Part shown: positions 8,662 through 13,226 of the stretch, one piece after another
Layout: each line of letters starts with the position of its first letter
Position numbering within the stretch: the stretch's first letter is position 1
Assembly (NCBI GenBank): GCA_964616875.1
Contig: CAZTSJ010000287.1
Span: 1 to 13,226, forward strand
Origin: RBG-16-66-20 sp964616875
Lineage (GTDB): Bacteria; Pseudomonadota; Gammaproteobacteria; Burkholderiales; SG8-39
DNA length: 13,226 nt
Direction: 5' to 3'
Made by a program: the position numbers and the translations under genes
The notes under the pieces: generated by a model
What the model was told of the DNA's origin: nothing
What the model saw: only the letters and a program-made list of their open reading frames with translations
The model's database searches: none

Positions 8662-9069
8662 ATGGAGACGCGCACCACCCTGCGCCCCGGGCAGAAGGGC
8701 ACACGCAAGCTCGCAGCACGGTTCGGCGAGCGGCTGGTTCGCGTGCGCTACCTGTATGACGCCGAAGCCGGCCGGCGCTACACCACCGTCGAACTGATAG
8801 TTTCATCCGGTCCGTGGCGTCCGAAGCCGCGCCTGCCTCGCCGGCGGGACGACGAAATCGTCGCCGTGCGCATCGCATATCAGGAGGCGGACCTGCGCGA
8901 GCGCGCCAAGCGCCTCGGCGCCGTCTGGCGGCCGGCGCAGAAGTTATGGGAAATTTCCTGGCTCGACGCCAAGCGGCTTGGCCTCGCCGATCGCATCGTC
9001 ACCGCGCCGCCGGAACCAAAGGTAGGCAAATCCAGGCATCTGCCGGCATACACCAACCTCTACCTGTAG
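8662..9069 (+). CDS. Conserved-looking hypothetical protein with a GxxWxPxxKxW motif
   Basis: A 135-residue basic protein that I cannot name. The N-terminal half (RTTLRPGQKGTRKL, then VRVRYLYDAEAGRRYTTVELIV, about residues 4-47) looks like a small beta-rich domain. The second half holds DEIVAVRIAYQEADLRERAKRLGA followed by VWRPAQKLWEI (about residues 64-98). That GAxWxPxxKxW pattern resembles the DUF5710-like fold seen in some plasmid and conjugation proteins; this is a similarity of pattern only. No membrane segment or signal peptide is visible. ATG 8662 has no clear ribosome-binding site. It lies between the PHA operon and the first integron-type core site, where an integrase gene would normally sit, and could belong to the chromosome or have arrived with the array. 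Its 3' end carries a 20-bp-spaced pair of palindromes. Confidence 0.65.
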   Translation: METRTTLRPGQKGTRKLAARFGERLVRVRYLYDAEAGRRYTTVELIVSSGPWRPKPRLPRRRDDEIVAVRIAYQEADLRERAKRLGAVWRPAQKLWEISWLDAKRLGLADRIVTAPPEPKVGKSRHLPAYTNLYL

Positions 9070-9089
9070 AAACTTGCGCCTACCCGTAG
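9060..9089. repeat. Two CTACCYGTAG palindromes spaced 20 bp apart
   Basis: CTACCTGTAG at 9060-9069, ending on the stop codon of the preceding gene, and CTACCCGTAG at 9080-9089 are near-identical palindromes whose starts are exactly 20 bp apart. A further GATGC/GCATC hairpin (9089-9103, five-base loop) follows. The arrangement puts both sites on one face of the helix, which would suit a protein-binding site, but no binding protein can be named. It stands directly upstream of the cassette array. Confidence 0.45.
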
Positions 9090-9119
9090 ATGCTTCTAGC
9101 ATCCCCGCCATGCTGGATA

Positions 9120-9134
9120 AACATTAAGTTAGGC
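9120..9134 (+). other. Integron core site at the array boundary (attI-like or relic attC)
   Basis: AAACATTAAGTTAGGC ends in a perfect GTTRRRY core, GTTAGGC (9128-9134), and resembles the end of attI1, where AAACAAA also precedes GTTAGGC. The first cassette ORF starts 12 bases later, as expected for a cassette inserted at this point. The sequence immediately upstream does not form the long palindrome of an attC. GCCTACC at 9078-9084 does match the reverse complement of the core at 6 of 7 positions, so a decayed attC is possible. TTGCGC (9074-9079) and TAGCAT (9097-9102), 17 bases apart, could be a weak array promoter. No integrase gene is within reach. Confidence 0.5.
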
Positions 9135-9145
9135 AGCGTCGTCCG

Positions 9146-9637
9146 ATGGCACGTCCTGACCAATACTTCCTGGATTTGCCGATATATCGGCTCTCATTGG
9201 ACCAACATACTGCCGAACTCAAGGCTGAGAAGAAAAAGACTTTGGCCCCTCTGAGGAAGCACAAGAAGTCGGCGCCTGAGTCTTACGCACATGCTGACGC
9301 CTGGTTTGATCGGTACAGCTGGTACCCGTGGCGCTATAACGAAATCATCGGGTGGTTAAGACTCTATGCACTCGGAACTCAGATTCGTGGAGAGCTGTGG
9401 GGCGTCAAGGCTAAGCGCATCACTCGAAAGATGAGGAAAAAATTCTTCTATGTCGGTAAGGCTTTCGAGGTCTCCTTTCGCAACGACGATTCTGATGCTC
9501 GTATAGCTCGTGAGGTGGCCAAGAAGCTGAAGGAATTTTCTCGAGAATCATCAATGCGCAAGCGCACCTTGGATTTGGAATGCTTCCACACGGTCGCTCC
9601 TGCCCTATATTGGCGTCTTCTACTTGGCTTTCGATGA
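9146..9637 (+). CDS. Cassette 1 hypothetical protein
   Basis: A 163-residue basic protein of unknown function. It begins with MARPDQYFLDLPIYRLS, has a Lys-rich segment (about residues 28-43), an aromatic cluster DRYSWYPWRYNEIIGWLRLY near 55-74, and a long positively charged stretch RITRKMRKKFFYVGK near 92-106. No transmembrane segment or known motif is recognised. The ATG is 12 bases after the upstream core site, with no clear Shine-Dalgarno sequence, as is common for cassette genes translated from a shared upstream promoter. The stop (9635-9637) lies four bases before the R'' box of the first attC. Base composition and codon use are clearly more AT-rich than in the PHA genes, consistent with separate ancestry. 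Confidence 0.75.
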   Translation: MARPDQYFLDLPIYRLSLDQHTAELKAEKKKTLAPLRKHKKSAPESYAHADAWFDRYSWYPWRYNEIIGWLRLYALGTQIRGELWGVKAKRITRKMRKKFFYVGKAFEVSFRNDDSDARIAREVAKKLKEFSRESSMRKRTLDLECFHTVAPALYWRLLLGFR

Positions 9638-9641
9638 TGCT

Positions 9642-9706
9642 ACCCAACCCCGCGATTGACGGCGAAACTTGGCGGTCGCTTGTGCGCGTCATAGCGAACG
9701 TTAGGC
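9642..9706 (+). repeat. attC recombination site of cassette 1 (about 65 bp)
   Basis: R'' is ACCCAAC (9642-9648, matching RYYYAAC) and R' is GTTAGGC (9700-9706, matching GTTRRRY). The inner L''/L' boxes pair through CGC and TGACG/CGTCA with an offset base, as in attC sites with extrahelical bases. GCGA/TCGC pairs further inside. The length is within the usual attC range. Confidence 0.8.
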
Positions 9707-9713
9707 AATTGCC

Positions 9714-10118
9714 ATGAGGCTGAACGGCTGGCTTCGTCTCTGGCTCGTTGCATCAGGAATTTGGCTCCTGATCGTATTGCCGTTGGCGTATTTCGATATT
9801 TCGGCGTTGCTCGAATCAAAAGAGTGGGAGGTATCAAAGGATGGCTTGGGGAGCGCTACGTTTGTGTTTCCGAAATCAGATGCCGAAGAATACATACGCC
9901 GCTACATCAACGAAGAACTCATCCCGCTCATTACGAAGGAGCCCGCGAACTACATTGGGAAGAAAATCACCAAGCCTTACGATAGACATATCAAAGAGAA
10001 GCTGTGGCCTCGGATCGGACTTCATGCCGCAATTGCAATGCTTCCGATACTTGCGGCTCTCCTATTTGGTTGGGCGGTTTTATGGGTCAAACGTGGCTTC
10101 AAGGAACCGCGTGCCTAA
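9714..10118 (+). CDS. Cassette 2 hypothetical membrane protein with two helices
   Basis: A 134-residue protein with hydrophobic helices at about residues 8-28 and 103-125, and a soluble charged region between them (about 30-100) containing DAEEYIRRYINEELIPLI. The C-terminus is short and basic. Such a hairpin-like topology with a large intervening domain would place the middle region in the periplasm if the Arg-rich N-terminus stays inside. No family is recognised. The ATG follows the core site by seven bases. The stop TAA (10116-10118) is embedded in the R'' box GCCTAAC of its own attC, a common arrangement in cassettes. Confidence 0.75.
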   Translation: MRLNGWLRLWLVASGIWLLIVLPLAYFDISALLESKEWEVSKDGLGSATFVFPKSDAEEYIRRYINEELIPLITKEPANYIGKKITKPYDRHIKEKLWPRIGLHAAIAMLPILAALLFGWAVLWVKRGFKEPRA

Positions 10119-10196
10119 CCCCGCGGCGCAGAGCGACGCTTTTCGCCCGGCGCTAAACGCGCCTCGGCGCAGCGCGCCTGGTCGCGAACGTTAGAA
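10113..10196 (+). repeat. attC recombination site of cassette 2 (about 84 bp)
   Basis: R'' GCCTAAC (10113-10119) and R' GTTAGAA (10190-10196) enclose a GC-rich imperfect palindrome. CTAAC at the left pairs with GTTAG at the right, CGCG pairs in the L boxes, and GGCGC/GCGCC pairs inside. The last base of R' departs from GTTRRRY, but that base belongs to the next cassette. Confidence 0.82.
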
Positions 10197-10204
10197 GGCA
10201 ACAT

Positions 10205-10666
10205 ATGGTCAGGCGCTCTGCGAGCATCTCCGCAATTCTCGGATGGTTGGTCGGTGTGGCCGTCTTCGGCGTGCTCTATGTCGTATTGCCTCCGCTAAAA
10301 CCGGAGCAGCCTGAGCCGTATTGGGCAATGGCCGCTGACAAAATCGGTGATGCCATGCTTGCGGTGTTGCCCGGCCTAATAGCGGGTTATCTGGCAGGAC
10401 GTTCCGGGTTTCGCGTCGGTGCAGTGTCGGGCATTCTGACCACACTCACCGTATTCTTTGCCTCGGCTGCAAGTACATGGCCGTCTTTAACACTCGAATC
10501 CCCCGTTACTACGACTTTCTTTGTGAAAGCCGTTTCCATAACTATTGCAGCTCTCATAACAAATGGCGTGTCGGGTCTTGCGGGCGTTTACATCCATCAG
10601 TCATTGCCTTCTAACCGCACGGTGGACTCCGACGCGCGCGGAAGCGGCGCGCGCGGGTCATCGTGA
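10205..10666 (+). CDS. Cassette 3 hypothetical membrane protein with about four helices
   Basis: A 153-residue hydrophobic protein with probable membrane segments near residues 9-29, 46-66, 69-91 and 106-131. Glycine-rich GLIAGYLAGRSGFRVGAVSG links the middle pair, a pattern often seen in small integral membrane proteins but not diagnostic. Function is unknown. The ATG is nine bases beyond the upstream R' site, with AAGG at 10195-10198 as a weak ribosome-binding site. The last 16 or so residues (from SNRTVDSD) are encoded by the attC itself: the reading frame enters the R'' box and stops at TGA 10664-10666 just before R'. The tail is therefore a product of the recombination site rather than of the gene proper. 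Confidence 0.72.
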   Translation: MVRRSASISAILGWLVGVAVFGVLYVVLPPLKPEQPEPYWAMAADKIGDAMLAVLPGLIAGYLAGRSGFRVGAVSGILTTLTVFFASAASTWPSLTLESPVTTTFFVKAVSITIAALITNGVSGLAGVYIHQSLPSNRTVDSDARGSGARGSS

Positions 10667-10675
10667 ACGTTACGC
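10609..10675 (+). repeat. Degenerate attC recombination site of cassette 3 (about 67 bp)
   Basis: Left core TTCTAAC (10609-10615) and right core GTTACGC (10669-10675) keep the AAC/GTT that matters for cutting but depart from consensus at outer positions. The L boxes pair through CACG/CGTG, and the centre pairs as GCGCGC/GCGCGC around GGAAGCG. The right end shares GAACGTTA with the other two sites. It is the least regular of the three. Confidence 0.65.
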
Positions 10676-10743
10676 GATTCGATGCGGACGAGCGGAAGCG
10701 GCCAGGCAGCAGCGCACTGTAAAGACGAGACGCTCGCTATGGG

Positions 10744-10770
10744 TCAACGGATTTGCTGCTGCACCGTTGA
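10744..10770. promoter_or_regulatory. Perfect 7-bp inverted repeat upstream of the DUF4160 gene
   Basis: TCAACGG (10744-10750) and CCGTTGA (10764-10770) are exact inverted copies separated by 13 bases, so arm centres are 20 bp (two helical turns) apart. The repeat ends 12 bases before the ATG of the DUF4160 gene. That suits an operator for a dimeric autorepressor or a translational hairpin. The surrounding 116 bases (10667-10782) hold no other gene or convincing promoter. Confidence 0.5.
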
Positions 10771-10782
10771 TTCAAGAAGCTT

Positions 10783-11043
10783 ATGCCGGAACTCAGCCGC
10801 TTCTTCGGAGTCGTGATCTACATGTACTACGCGGACCATGCGCCGCCGCATTTTCATGCGAGGTACGGCGATGAACGGGCATCGATCCGCATTGACGATG
10901 GTGAGGTACTGGACGGCAGTCTCGGGCGGCGGGCGCTGCGGCTCGTCGACGAGTGGCGTATGCTTCATCTCGCCGAGTTGCAGGAGGAATGGCGCCGTGC
11001 GCAGTTGAAGGCGCCGCTCGGGAAGATCGAGCCCTTAGGGTGA
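10783..11043 (+). CDS. DUF4160 domain protein (possible toxin-antitoxin partner)
   Basis: An 86-residue protein that covers a complete DUF4160 domain: VVIYMYYADHAPPHFHARYGD near residues 10-30 with the hallmark PPHFH at 21-25, RRALRLVDEW near 49-58, and the closing GKIEPL. The biochemical activity of the family is not established; the clustered histidines could bind metal or contribute to catalysis. DUF4160 genes are often found next to DUF2442 genes, as here, with a four-base gap, and such pairs are suspected toxin-antitoxin modules. The ATG is preceded by weak GAAG. It may be a fourth integron cassette, since it follows the third attC in the same orientation, but no attC closes it. Confidence 0.85.
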   Translation: MPELSRFFGVVIYMYYADHAPPHFHARYGDERASIRIDDGEVLDGSLGRRALRLVDEWRMLHLAELQEEWRRAQLKAPLGKIEPLG

Positions 11044-11047
11044 ACAC

Positions 11048-11311
11048 ATGATCCCAAGAGTGGTTGAAGTGAAGCATATCGAGGGCTACCGCCTCTGGCT
11101 GCGGTTCCACGATGGTGTTTGCGGCACCGTAGACCTGACTTCAGAGCTGTGGGGTCCGATGTTCGAACCGCTCAAGGACGTCGCGCTATTCGCGCAGGCG
11201 ACGGTACACCCGGAGTGCGAAACGGTAGTCTGGCCGAACGGCGCCGATCTGGCTCCGGAATTTCTCTACGAGGCGGCCAAGCAGTCCGGCAAGGCTACTG
11301 CTCTACGCTGA
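11048..11311 (+). CDS. DUF2442 domain protein (possible toxin-antitoxin partner)
   Basis: An 87-residue protein with a DUF2442 domain. It runs VVEVKHIEGYRLWLRFHDG at the start, then TVDLTSELWGPMFEPLKD in the middle and the signature WPNGADLAPEFLYE near residues 62-75. No separate helix-turn-helix domain follows, unlike some longer relatives. It starts four bases after the DUF4160 stop and is surely co-transcribed with it. If the pair is a toxin-antitoxin system, which member is the antitoxin cannot be told from sequence alone. Its last 17 bases overlap the 3' end of the oppositely oriented DUF427 gene, so there is no room for a normal attC behind it. Confidence 0.85.
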   Translation: MIPRVVEVKHIEGYRLWLRFHDGVCGTVDLTSELWGPMFEPLKDVALFAQATVHPECETVVWPNGADLAPEFLYEAAKQSGKATALR

Positions 11312-11585
11312 CACCCTTCCAGAAAGCGATATAGCCGGCGACGTGCTCGGCCTCGGGCTTGGTGACGGGGTAATACCAGGCCGCGTCCTTGTTGGTTTGC
11401 CCGTCGACGACCACGTCGTAGTAGCTCGCCGTGCCTTTCCACGGGCAGACGGTGTGCGTCTGCGAATTGCGCAGGTAGGTCCGGTCGACCTTGTCCGGAG
11501 GGAAGTACACATTGCCCTCGACGAGTTCGACTTCGTCGTCTGCGGCTTGCGCAAGAACGGCGCCATTCCAGGTGGCGTTTGGCAT
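11295..11585 (-). CDS. DUF427 domain protein
   Basis: A 96-residue protein matching the DUF427 family, whose members are small beta-rich proteins of unsettled function. The key segment is VCPWKGTASYY at about residues 46-56, with YFPPDKVDRTYLRNS before it and AWYYPVTKPEAEHVAGYIAFW after it. It is essentially full length. ATG 11585 lies 14 bases after the stop of the EamA gene on the same strand, which suggests co-transcription with lysS and the transporter. It converges on the DUF2442 gene and the two coding ends overlap by 17 bases. Confidence 0.9.
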   Translation of the reverse strand: MPNATWNGAVLAQAADDEVELVEGNVYFPPDKVDRTYLRNSQTHTVCPWKGTASYYDVVVDGQTNKDAAWYYPVTKPEAEHVAGYIAFWKGVSVEQ

Positions 11586-11599
11586 GCGCTGATTCTAGA

Positions 11600-12466
11600 T
11601 CAGCTGCGGTGCGTGGTGAGCCTCTGGTGGCCGACGAGGTAGATGCCCGAGGCGACGATGATCCCCGTGCCGAGCAGCGACCAGCCGTCCGGAAAGTCGC
11701 CGAACACCAGCCAGCCCAGCAGCATCACCCAGATGAGCTGCGTGTAGAAAAAGGGCGCGAGGCCGGTCGCGTTGGCGTAGTCGTAGGCGCGAATCAGGGT
11801 GAAGTGCCCGACCGAAGCGAGCACGCCGATGATGCCGAGCAGGACCCAGTGCCAGGGATCGGTGGGCGTCACCCAGGCGAAGGGCAGGGCGAACGAAAGA
11901 AGCACCGCGCCGACGATCGCGCCCCAGACGAGCGAAGTGAGCGGATGCTCGACGCCCGCGACCTTGCGCGTGAGGATCTGGTAGAGGGCGTTACACAGCG
12001 CCATGCCGATGGGGAGCAGCGCATAGGCCGTGAATGCCGCGGCGCCCGGGCGCACGATGACCAGCGCGCCCGCCAGCCCGGCCAGCACCGCCGCGAGCCT
12101 GGCGCCGTCCATGCGCTCGCCCAGCATCGGCACCGCCAGGAGCGCGAGGAACAGCGGCATGACGAAGCCGATCGCCGCGGCCTCCGCCAGCGGCAGCACG
12201 GTGAGCGAGGTGAAGTAGAGCAACGAGGCGGCGGCCAGCAACAGGCCGCGCATGAACTGCAATCCGGGCCGGGCGGTGCGCAGGCGCCCGAGCTCGCCGC
12301 GCGCGGCGAAGAACACGAGAATTACGAGGAGATTGGCAGCGTAGCGCGCCCAGACCACGCCCGAAACCGGGTACGACCGAGCCAGGTACTTCGCGATGGT
12401 GTCCATGACCGCGAAGATGCCAACGGCGACGACGACCAGCAGCGTGCCGCGCAGTGCCGGTGTCAC
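11600..12466 (-). CDS. DMT superfamily (EamA) transporter
   Basis: A 288-residue inner-membrane protein with ten hydrophobic helices arranged as two EamA repeats (about residues 8-140 and 150-280). Typical features are VWARYAANLLVILVFF and ALAEAAAIGFVMPLFLALLAVPMLGER-like sequence at the end of the first repeat, and TQLIWVMLLGWLVFGDFPDGWSLLGTGIIVASGIYL at the end of the second. Family members export amino acids, nucleotides or other metabolites; the substrate here is unknown. The start is GTG 12466, seven bases after the lysS stop, with GGAG further upstream as a possible ribosome-binding site. No long insertions or truncation are seen. Despite its S-adenosylmethionine- or drug-exporter-like architecture, no specific activity can be assigned. 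Confidence 0.9.
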   Translation of the reverse strand: MTPALRGTLLVVVAVGIFAVMDTIAKYLARSYPVSGVVWARYAANLLVILVFFAARGELGRLRTARPGLQFMRGLLLAAASLLYFTSLTVLPLAEAAAIGFVMPLFLALLAVPMLGERMDGARLAAVLAGLAGALVIVRPGAAAFTAYALLPIGMALCNALYQILTRKVAGVEHPLTSLVWGAIVGAVLLSFALPFAWVTPTDPWHWVLLGIIGVLASVGHFTLIRAYDYANATGLAPFFYTQLIWVMLLGWLVFGDFPDGWSLLGTGIIVASGIYLVGHQRLTTHRS

Positions 12467-12473
12467 GACGAAC

Positions 12474-13226
12474 TCAGGTCTCCGGCCTCATGTGGGGGAA
12501 CAGGATTACGTCCCTGATCGAAGCGCTGTCGGTGAGCAGCATCACCAGCCGGTCGATGCCCAGGCCGCCGCCCGCGGCGGGCGGCATGGCGTACTCCAGC
12601 GCGCGGATATAGTCGGCGTCGTAGTACATCGCCTGGGTGTCGCCCGCGTCCTTGCGAGCCGCTTGTTCCTTGAATCGCGCGGCCTGGTCCTCGGGGTCGT
12701 TCAGCTCGGAGAAGCCGTTGGCGATCTCCTTCGCGTCGATGAAGAGCTCGAAGCGGTCCACGATACCCGCGTCCCTGTCGTTGCGGCGCGAAAGCGGCGA
12801 CACCTCCGCCGGGTACTCGGTGACGAAGGTCGGCTGTACCAGGTGCTTCTCCGCCAGCGTTTCGAAGAGCATGAGCTGCAACGCGCCCCAGCCCTGCTGG
12901 TCATCATGTGCTATTTGAAGTTCCATTAATTTTCTTGATAAAAACGCGCGGTCGCGAAGGTCGCCGTCGACACCCTGGCTGCGAATTGCCTCGGTCATCG
13001 GCAGGCGGGCGAAAGGCTTGGCCAGATCGATGGACCTGTCCTGGTAGGCAACGGCAAGCGTGCCCAGCGCCGCCTGCGCCGCTGCGCGCACCAGCTTTTC
13101 GGTATGCGCCATCATGTACTCGCAATCCTCGTAGGCGCAGTACCACTCCAGCATCGTGAATTCGGGGTTGTGGCGCGTGGAAATGCCTTCGTTCCTGAAA
13201 TTGCGGTTGATCTCGTAGACGCGCTC
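12474..13226 (-). CDS. lysS: Lysyl-tRNA synthetase (class II), C-terminal part
   Basis: The reading frame enters from the right edge and runs 250 codons to TGA at 12474-12476; the N-terminal anticodon-binding domain is outside. Class II motif 2 is seen at the edge (ERVYEINRNFRNEG, then RHNPEFT). Further on come SPLSRRND, RFELFIDAKEIANGFSELNDPEDQ and motif 3 in GGLGIDRLVML, followed by IRDVILFPHMRP at the end. This is the catalytic half of LysS, which charges tRNA-Lys with lysine. It heads a - strand set with the EamA and DUF427 genes. A patch at about 12905-12946 uses strikingly AT-rich codons for an ordinary piece of the protein (AFLSRKLMELQIAHDD). Confidence 0.95.
   Translation of the reverse strand, partial: ERVYEINRNFRNEGISTRHNPEFTMLEWYCAYEDCEYMMAHTEKLVRAAAQAALGTLAVAYQDRSIDLAKPFARLPMTEAIRSQGVDGDLRDRAFLSRKLMELQIAHDDQQGWGALQLMLFETLAEKHLVQPTFVTEYPAEVSPLSRRNDRDAGIVDRFELFIDAKEIANGFSELNDPEDQAARFKEQAARKDAGDTQAMYYDADYIRALEYAMPPAAGGGLGIDRLVMLLTDSASIRDVILFPHMRPET

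Larger units (their letters stand above)
9128..10675 (+). mobile_element. Integron gene-cassette array without integrase (CALIN-like)
   Basis: Four core sites in one orientation (GTTAGGC 9128, GTTAGGC 9700, GTTAGAA 10190, GTTACGC 10669) divide the stretch into three cassettes of about 572, 490 and 479 bp. Each holds one + strand ORF that starts within 20 bases of a core site and ends at or inside an imperfect palindrome. The three palindromes share the same right end (GAACGTTA) and similar left ends (AACC followed by GC-rich sequence), as attC sites within one array often do. GC content of the first two ORFs is visibly below that of the flanking chromosome. No tyrosine recombinase or transposase is present in the window, so any mobilisation would need an integrase in trans or outside the window. 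Confidence 0.8.

Noticed and set aside
9060..9103. CRISPR-like repeat
   Set aside because: There are only two short palindromes 20 bp apart, with no spacer-repeat array and no cas genes in the window.
8616..9127. Possible integron integrase gene beside the first core site
   Set aside because: Neither strand encodes tyrosine-recombinase motifs here; the only plausible gene is the 8662-9069 orphan, which does not resemble an integrase.
9070..9127. A full attC immediately upstream of the first core site
   Set aside because: GCCTACC at 9078 resembles an R'' box, but the sequence beside GTTAGGC (AAACATTAA) has no inverted partner there, so a true attC is not supported.
11579..12517. + strand open frame (312 codons) across the EamA gene
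   Set aside because: The product is Arg/Gln/His/Glu-rich and repetitive, whereas the opposite strand encodes a clean ten-helix transporter.

Overview
The window looks like a chromosomal segment of a GC-rich Betaproteobacterium; the order cannot be fixed from it. The PHA (polyhydroxyalkanoate) proteins, a BktB-type thiolase, a PhaR with the KYPNRRLYDT motif, and the codon usage all point that way. The + strand from 1 to 8615 is a compact chain of metabolic genes. It opens with the 3' end of a PgeF/YfiH-type gene, followed by a ZIP-family metal transporter and then a PHA locus: phaC, phaA, two acetoacetyl-CoA reductase genes, phaR, rimO and a second thiolase (bktB-like). Most junctions from phaC onward are overlaps or gaps of under 30 bases, so the set probably forms one transcription unit. 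phaA makes acetoacetyl-CoA, the reductases give (R)-3-hydroxybutyryl-CoA, PhaC polymerises it, and PhaR senses polymer and represses. The bktB-like thiolase would add longer, odd-chain 3-ketoacyl-CoA precursors. RimO, a ribosomal protein S12 modification enzyme, sits inside this unit for no obvious functional reason.

From about 8616 to 11311 the character changes. An orphan gene of unknown function (8662-9069) is followed by a GTTAGGC core site at 9128 and three small genes. Each of these ends in an imperfect palindrome with R''/R' core sites typical of integron attC sites (about 65, 84 and 67 bp). This reads as an integron gene-cassette array with no integrase in the window, a CALIN-like array or the distal part of an eroded chromosomal integron. 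The three cassette products are unknown: one basic soluble protein and two small membrane proteins. Directly after the third attC comes a DUF4160-DUF2442 gene pair, preceded by a perfect 7-bp inverted repeat. It resembles a compact toxin-antitoxin-like module and may be a fourth cassette that lost its attC.

From 11295 to 13226 the genes are on the - strand and look like ordinary chromosome: the 3' two-fifths or so of lysS (lysyl-tRNA synthetase), a DMT/EamA transporter and a DUF427 protein. They run toward the cassette array and the last one overlaps the DUF2442 gene tail to tail.

The points most worth a second look are the integrase-less cassette array beside a PHA locus, the DUF4160/DUF2442 module with its operator-like palindrome, and a scatter of short AT-rich codon islands inside otherwise GC-rich, conserved genes (phaC, phaA, rimO, bktB, lysS). 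No tRNA, rRNA, CRISPR array, transposase or integrase was seen.
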